Assembly: GCA_003290165.1 (NCBI GenBank) | Contig: QNQO01008328.1 | Coordinates: 1 to 64,000 of the forward strand | Origin: Berberis thunbergii | Lineage: Eukaryota; Streptophyta; Magnoliopsida; Ranunculales; Berberidaceae | Length of the DNA stretch: 64,000 nt | Direction: 5' to 3' | Shown: piece by piece, positions 58,428-64,000 of the stretch | How the letters are laid out: each line of letters opens with the position of its first letter | Position numbering within the stretch: position 1 is the first letter of the stretch | Program-made: the position numbers and the translations under genes | The notes under the pieces: model-generated | The model's database searches: none | Told to the model about the DNA's origin: nothing | Seen by the model: the letters and a program-made list of their open reading frames with translations, nothing else

Positions 58428-58600
58428 CTTGTCTCCCTCTTCTTCGACTCAAACCAAACGAACAATTTGTAACACAAATTTCATCAACAACCCATTGCTC
58501 CAACTCGCCGATTTCCAATTGGTCCCAAAGGAGAAATTGTAGATTTACAGAAACTGAGATTTTAACGAAGAGGGAGGGAGAGAAAGGAAGACGGGAAGAG
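58428..58600 (-). other. Probable 5'UTR exon of the scramblase-like gene
   Basis: On the minus strand a CT-rich leader ('ttcctttctctccctccctc') runs to a strong donor, ACAAG|gtaggc at 58428/58427. It can splice to the acceptor 'caatgcag' at 56391, 28 bp before the coding start. It carries a three-codon upstream ORF (ATG GGT TGT TGA). A TGGGCT motif, like site II elements of plant housekeeping promoters, lies just upstream at about 58603-58608. The 5' limit is a guess. Confidence 0.6.
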
Positions 58601-58608
58601 TAATGGGC

Positions 58609-61087
58609 TTAGACATGTCACACTTTCCTCTGCCTCTGGGGCCTCTCTTAATTTTTTTTATTTTACAAATTGCTTATTTCTTTAATTTTTAGTTGATTAA
58701 AGGGGCTTTGTAAAAATTAAAAAATCGAATCCAGCCCATACTGATAAATTTTTTGAAATGAATTTTAATACCTACTTTTCAATAATGGCTAATTTGTGCT
58801 TACTTTTCTTCTTTTATAAACAAAAAGGCTTTTTTATTTCCTATGATTAAATAATACAATTAAAATGACATATTTACCGCTTCCAAAACAAATAAAAACT
58901 TAAAATTAATCAGCGGTGGTTCCTTCTCTAAGTGAGTTTTTTGTAAGAGAATTCATCAAACTAACCTACATAATTTCCAATTTTTGCTGGGAAGAACCTC
59001 ATGTTCTCAGTACGAGTGTAGTGTTAATGGATTCGAGGAGATTGAGATGGGAATTGGGGGAAGAGAATTGAACATTAATGGAGGTTCAAAAATAGAGGAG
59101 GTTTATGAATATTGGGTCCTCTTCCACCGGGCCATTCATCATGGATGGAACCAACATGCTTGTGGTGGAGATAATGTGATGGGAGTTTTAGTCTTCTACA
59201 TCCTAGGACCCATGAGTTTGTTGCATTGGAGCATCGGAGTTGGAAGGGGAAGCCCAGGGGAAACTTAATGCCAATATACCTTGCCCCTTGATAATCTATG
59301 GGCTCTTTATGATCTTTACTTGCAACATGGACAAGAAGATCGAACAAATTGATTGGTTAGTGTTGTTTATTTAAAAATATATATATTTTTAGTGTAAAGA
59401 TCTTTGACATGGTGTATGAGATTAGAAAACATAGACATTTATTTATTTGTTTATTTTTTCTTCTTCACTCAAGATTTGTACTCATTTTTAGTGGCTCTTT
59501 TTTAGTTGGAGGCACAATTTTGTAAAACAAACTGGTGGTTTATAGAAAATTTGGGTGAATGAAACAAAAGCTTTTTAGATTTAGTTCAATTCATACTCCT
59601 AGCCAATTTATGTTAGATCTTGCTTTGTTGATTTCTTTTGGTGTATTTGTTGGTGTGTATAGCATGGAATTCTTTATTGGGCTTGGCACTTGTGAGTTTT
59701 GACACAACTTTTGCTCCAAAATTAGCAATGTGAGCATAATATTTGGAAAAGAAAGTTAACTCGGTTAGTGGAAAATGTTAAGTGACGTGTGTTTGCATCT
59801 CTATCTGCCTATGATTTAATAAAGAATATTTTTAATGAAAAAAATCCAAAAAAATTCTTCTTTCCCTGAAACCCTGGCCAACAACATAATGACAAGTAGG
59901 AAAGTGGAAACATAATTGTGGTGGCAGCATATATTTGAGGGAGAGGGAGCAGGAGGGTGTGTGCCTGTGTGGTGAAGAAGACCAGGAAGAAGAATTAGTT
60001 TTTCATAATTAATTTATGCAAATTTTATTTATTTAATTTTAATTAATTTGGTTACTTTTACCCACATGGTTGCCTCGCAGTACACGTTAGATATCTAACA
60101 TAAAAAGGAGTTAACATTTTGTTTTTTTTTAATTGTTAATAACCTTGGGGGCAAATTGGTCATTTCATATCGTAATATTTTTTATCAACTTGAGACCCAG
60201 ACTCAAAGTTGGACAAACTTGAGACGGAAACTCAAAGGGATATAGATTATAGGATCCAAACACAAATTGATCTTATTTTTTAGATGTTCAAGACAAGGTA
60301 CATAATATGTAAAATCCGACTTGCAACCCTAGTTTTGGTTTTGATGTAATCGATAGATGTGAATGTAAGTCACACTAGAAATTTTCTAGCACGGCCTTAT
60401 AATGGGTATGACTTGTGGACACAACTACTTCATGTGTTCTTAAATAGCTATGAGGGATCATTGATGTCTTGACCAGAGGGTCAAAATTCCATGTATTGGC
60501 AGCCCAATTTTAACATTAAGGGATTGGGTCATTGCAAAAACATCCAAGTTGCGTAATAAAAAGAAAAAGGAATTTGTATATTACACAAAATTTTACTATT
60601 TCCGTGTCTGTGGTTCAAAATACAATATACATTGGAAAGGGGGTTGACAGAGATTCGTTAATCTGTTCACAGAGAGCAGACCATAGTCTGTGATTTCAAA
60701 CACTAGACGCCAAGTGATGACACATAAGACTCAAAATTGACCGGCTCGTATGTCTCTGTCAAGGCGATCAACATTTAGAGTTCTTGACAGATCTCTAAAG
60801 TCTTCGTTGAAGATTGAGTATGCACTGCAACATAATAAAAACAACTTTTGAGATTGTGCTTTCTTAATTAGAATTTCACCATATTTAACAAAGATAACAA
60901 TCAATGCAAAGGAATGGAGAAACACTAATTTGCTTTCAAGCTTCAGAAATATAAGTTGAGACTGGAAGTAGAACTTCACTGAACATAAACACAATTGAGA
61001 ATATACACATAAATTTTTACTCTTCCAGCTAGCATATTTCTTTTTCTTTAAAGGTGTAGCTCTATTGACATGGTATCAACAATGCAA
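58609..61087. other. Intergenic sequence, no gene supported
   Basis: Open frames on both strands at 58984-59347 overlap each other and show no motif. A block at about 59880-60260 is repeat-like in composition. Nothing can be assigned. Confidence 0.4.
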
Positions 61088-61095
61088 GTAAGGTC

Positions 61096-61458
61096 TAGGG
61101 TTGAACAAAAAACTGACTAAATCGATTAAATCGACCAAACCGGTCAGTTCAGTTTAAGTTTGGTTCGATTTTGATTTAAAAAAGTTCAAAACCGAAGTGG
61201 TCAATTCGATTTTCGATTTTGTATGTGATTTTAACCTACAAAACTAAACCGACCGAATATATATAATAAATAATATATAGTTATATAAAAAAATATAATA
61301 TATTAATATGTTTAAAATAGTCGGTCGGATCGATGTTTGTCGGTTCGGTTCGGTTATGGTTTGCATAAATTAGAATCAGTTCGATTTTGTTAATGGTCGG
61401 TTTGGTTTCAGTTTGAAATTTTTGAAACCGACCAAAGTCGGTTCAATTTTTAACCCTA
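61096..61458. mobile_element. hAT-type MITE with 8-bp target duplication
   Basis: A 363-bp element starts TAGGGTTGAAC and ends TTTTAACCCTA, rich in 'accgacc' and 'ggtcggt' motifs that pair across it. Flanks are GTAAGGTC (61088-61095) and GTAAGGTT (61459-61466), 7 of 8 identical. No coding capacity. Confidence 0.85.
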
Positions 61459-61466
61459 GTAAGGTT

Positions 61467-62485
61467 AATACATACAACTTAAAGCTTCTAAAAATCAACC
61501 AAAAAATCCCTCAAATGTTAGGAAAGCTCGATCCCAGAAAGAAGCACCAAGACCAACATATAAAATTCACACCTTGAAAGGCTCTCTTAATCATTTCAAG
61601 CCAAATAAAACGATAAATAGACTTATTTAAAAAACCTCCTCGTGAAATAACAGGCAGTTGACTAGGTGTATTTGTACCTTTCCAAATGTTGCAGACCCCA
61701 TTAGGCTTTCCCGTACCACAATGAATTCCATAACCATGGAACAAAATTATTCCGCGCTGACATAGTAAGATCACATCCCAAAATTAAGTGATTGGATCTC
61801 ATTATAATGACACTCTAAAAACATGGCCCCTCTTCTCAATGAGTCCTCTTTCGCACGCAAGCATGTAAAATTCCAGGATGAACAAAAAAATCCACCTACC
61901 TCCAATATTCCACCTATTCTTGAGTTGCCAAAATTTTATCAAGCTTGCAAAAAAACCAAAATTGGCTTATTTGACCAACTGAACACTGAAATGTGTACAA
62001 AGTTAGCAACTTAGCATTCTGTATAGTTTTGCAAAATACTTTACACTCCTTGAGATCATTGAGTTATTATTAGGTCTCCTCCATGAAACGCACCACTGCC
62101 ATAGTGAAAACTAGTAACCATACCACCACCTTCACTTGAAATGTGAACATGGAATCCTGAGATCACCATCACAAACACTAGTACTAGAAACTATTGCCAA
62201 TAATACTGTTACCAATAAAACTTCACCACCAAGGCATCGCCATAACCTTTACTACAACCAACACACAAAAGTAGCTATCATTATGACCACAATATCACTA
62301 GCATTCCCGCTATCACAATTATCATCATTCCCAGTCTCTGCCACCAATACCATCACACTCATAACTAAGATGCCATACCACAACCTAGACCTTGACACAT
62401 TGCTTTCAAAACGTAGAGCATAAGCCACAAGGACATTCAAGTTGAAAAAGTTGTAGTCATGCAAATTTTCAACAATGAAGGTTCT
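61467..62485. other. Intergenic sequence, no gene supported
   Basis: A T/I/N-rich open frame at 62136-62423 and overlapping frames on the other strand are low-complexity and without a known domain. Confidence 0.4.
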
Positions 62486-62665
62486 GTCACGACCCGATCC
62501 ACAGAGTACTATATTGTTCGTTTTTAGTCCAATAGGCCCGTGGATCCCAAGAGGGGTTGGGCGAGCTACCAAGGGTAGATTATAGTCCCACATCGTCTAG
62601 GTGAGGTAAGGGGATGTGTTATATATGTACGAGGTTGAATCTACAAAGTACTTCGTGTTTTAAAA
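62486..62665. repeat. Dispersed repeat, copy 2 (starts TGTCACGACCCGATCC)
   Basis: Shares its core with 470-668 in the same orientation. This copy keeps the left terminus, which is missing from copy 1, and lacks the right terminus; after 62665 it passes into an (AAT)-rich stretch. Together the two copies show an element with inverted ends. Confidence 0.6.
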
Positions 62666-62731
62666 ACATAAAAATAATAAATAATAAATAAAATAGAGTT
62701 AGTAACTACCCCAGAGCCGTATGGTTTTGTC

Positions 62732-63060
62732 TTGCTACACCCTGAAGGCCGTGGGAGGGTCCTTGCTTTGGAGAAGGCCTTCGCTGATCATCACATGTCG
62801 TATTCAGACGCCATCTATCAGGTGAAAGGTTCTGGCACTGTCGTAAACCGCGAGGGTAAGGAGGCCACGACCCTTATCACTGATGCGATAGTTGCTGATG
62901 TGAGGGCTCGGCTGAGAGCTACCGAGTCCGATTTGAAGTCAACCAATGCTGAACTGAAACAAACTAGAGCTGAACAAGGGCGCTTGGATGTTGGTGTGGA
63001 CAGGTGGTCTTCTGAATGAGAGGCTCAGAAAGCTGAGAGGAAGCGGGCGAATGCAAATGA
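62732..63060 (+). pseudogene. Coiled-coil C-terminal piece of a Tat-type antisense ORF
   Basis: Open frame with a heptad-like stretch (RLRATESDLKSTNAELKQTR) that ends in a TGA at 63019 but continues in the same frame (EAQKAERKRANANE). Composition and position resemble the coiled-coil end of the antisense ORF at 19425-19736, and, as there, tandem repeats lie next to it. I read it as part of another Tat-type element in reverse orientation that runs past the window edge. No catalytic motif. Confidence 0.5.
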
Positions 63061-63399
63061 GTAGTTGAAAGGCAGCAGCTGGAAGCCGCGGTTGGCGTGG
63101 GACTTCGTTGTGCTTTGATGTGTCCGGCAAAAGGTCGTTGATCTCGCCTGGGGTCATTCGGGGCAGATTGGAGCTCCTGGAACTGATTAGAGGATAGCAC
63201 CTCGATATCGATCTTGACTTTGCCCACTATAGAAGGGTTGTTTTTTGGTCGATCAATCAAGGGGAGGGATCTAGTACTGCGAGGCTAACAGGTGAGGAAG
63301 ATGCTTCTCCTTAGATTGATTGTAATGTCCTTTCCTAAGCAGATATTATATAGACATGTTTTTTTAATGAAAGTGTTGTTTTTGCCCTGTATTGTTGTA

Positions 63400-64000
63400 T
63401 TTGCTTTGGTTTTTTGTAGACCATAGAGTTTGTACTGCTAGGCGGAATGCCTATCTTCCTCGGTCAAACTATATTGCTATTGTGACAGATTAAGGGTTAA
63501 CTAGCAGAAGTCGTTGTTGGCCAGGGGTTGACCAGATTCCCTCATTCATTGTCTGTAATGACTCCTTCAGTGTTGGCGGACTAGCGCTGACTTCTTCTTC
63601 CATTTGTTCGATCGTCGTGACCTGCACGGAGTAGATTAGCCTTGGCGTACCAGAAGTTGTTGTCTTCAGTCATGAACTGATTAAGCTAACCTGATAAGTT
63701 TGACGGTCATTGTTTGTATTGAGAGCAATGATCCCTTGGCGAGTCGTTGTTATCAGCAGACAAGCGCTGACTAGACTCCCACTTCCTCAGTCATTACGAC
63801 CCCTGCGGAACGGATTAGGCTTTGGGCACCAAAAGTCATCATCATCAGTTGCGAACTGACTAAGCTTACCTGGTAAGTTCGGTGATCATTATCTATATTG
63901 AGAACAATGATCCCTTGGCGAGTCTTCATCATCAGCAACAAGCACTGACTAGACTCCCGCTTCCTCAGCCGTTCCAACCCACGCGGAGCAAATTATGCTT
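63400..64000. repeat. About 180-bp tandem repeats, continuing past the window
   Basis: Landmark 'agcgctgact' or 'agcactgact' occurs at 63583, 63763 and 63941 (spacings 180 and 178). Each is followed by 'tcctcag', 'cacgcgg'-like and 'gattaggct'-like motifs and 'aacaatgatcccttggcgag'. A more diverged unit precedes them near 63500. The period differs from the 138-bp array at 10-11 kb, although both neighbour a Tat-type antisense ORF. Confidence 0.88.

Noticed and set aside
58984..59347. Overlapping open frames on both strands
   Set aside because: No recognisable domain or exon signals, and each shadows the other.
63400..64000. Regular spacing suggestive of a CRISPR array
   Set aside because: Units of ~180 bp are similar along their whole length with no unique spacers, and the context is a plant retroelement.

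Overview
This is nuclear DNA from a flowering plant, almost certainly a eudicot. It is AT-rich, its genes have many GT-AG introns, and it is dense in nested transposable elements. No organelle, bacterial or CRISPR sequence was seen. Three host loci can be supported, all on the minus strand: (1) the first coding exon (2405-2500) of a DUF1218-type membrane protein, whose remaining exons are not visible; (2) a CDC20-type activator of the anaphase-promoting complex (28508-30530, four coding exons) with a TATA box and an M-phase motif upstream; (3) an 11-coding-exon phospholipid-scramblase/AIM25-like gene (42543-56362, plus a probable 5'UTR exon near 58428-58600). All scramblase exons join in frame to 414 codons plus a stop across about 14 kb.

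Layout. 1-4.9 kb: a dispersed repeat and the DUF1218 exon. 4.9-7.5 kb and 22.4-23.3 kb: a degenerate array of roughly 1.1-kb repeats, split by a 14.9-kb Tat-type LTR retrotransposon (7491-22425). That element carries gag remnants, a 69/138-bp tandem array and an antisense ORF, but no recognisable pol. Inside it sits a second non-autonomous LTR element (11691-19352). 23.6-25.5 kb: a decayed element holding a 5'-truncated RTE-like LINE. 25.8 kb: a decayed piece of a second CDC20 copy. 28.5-30.8 kb: CDC20. 31.7-36.9 kb: a degenerate Ty3/gypsy element with gag, protease, RT, integrase and a chromodomain-like tail. 38-42 kb: MITEs and a 1.4-kb Mutator-like element. 42.5-58.6 kb: the scramblase gene, with introns full of small elements including a SINE with a perfect target-site duplication. 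61-64 kb: a hAT-type MITE, then the edge of another Tat-type element in reverse orientation (coiled-coil ORF followed by about 180-bp tandem repeats).

The host genes show no shared pathway. CDC20 acts in mitotic proteolysis, the scramblase-like protein is probably organellar, and DUF1218 proteins are membrane proteins linked to cell walls. The most noteworthy observations are: the pol-less Tat element with antisense ORF and dimeric coding-phase repeats; the CDC20 copy with two frame-disrupting positions, each of which could be bypassed by a nearby alternative AG acceptor; the decayed CDC20 fragment 3 kb away; and several small elements with exact target-site duplications. I found no clear sign of a wholly new biological system. 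The Tat element architecture is the best candidate for something under-described.
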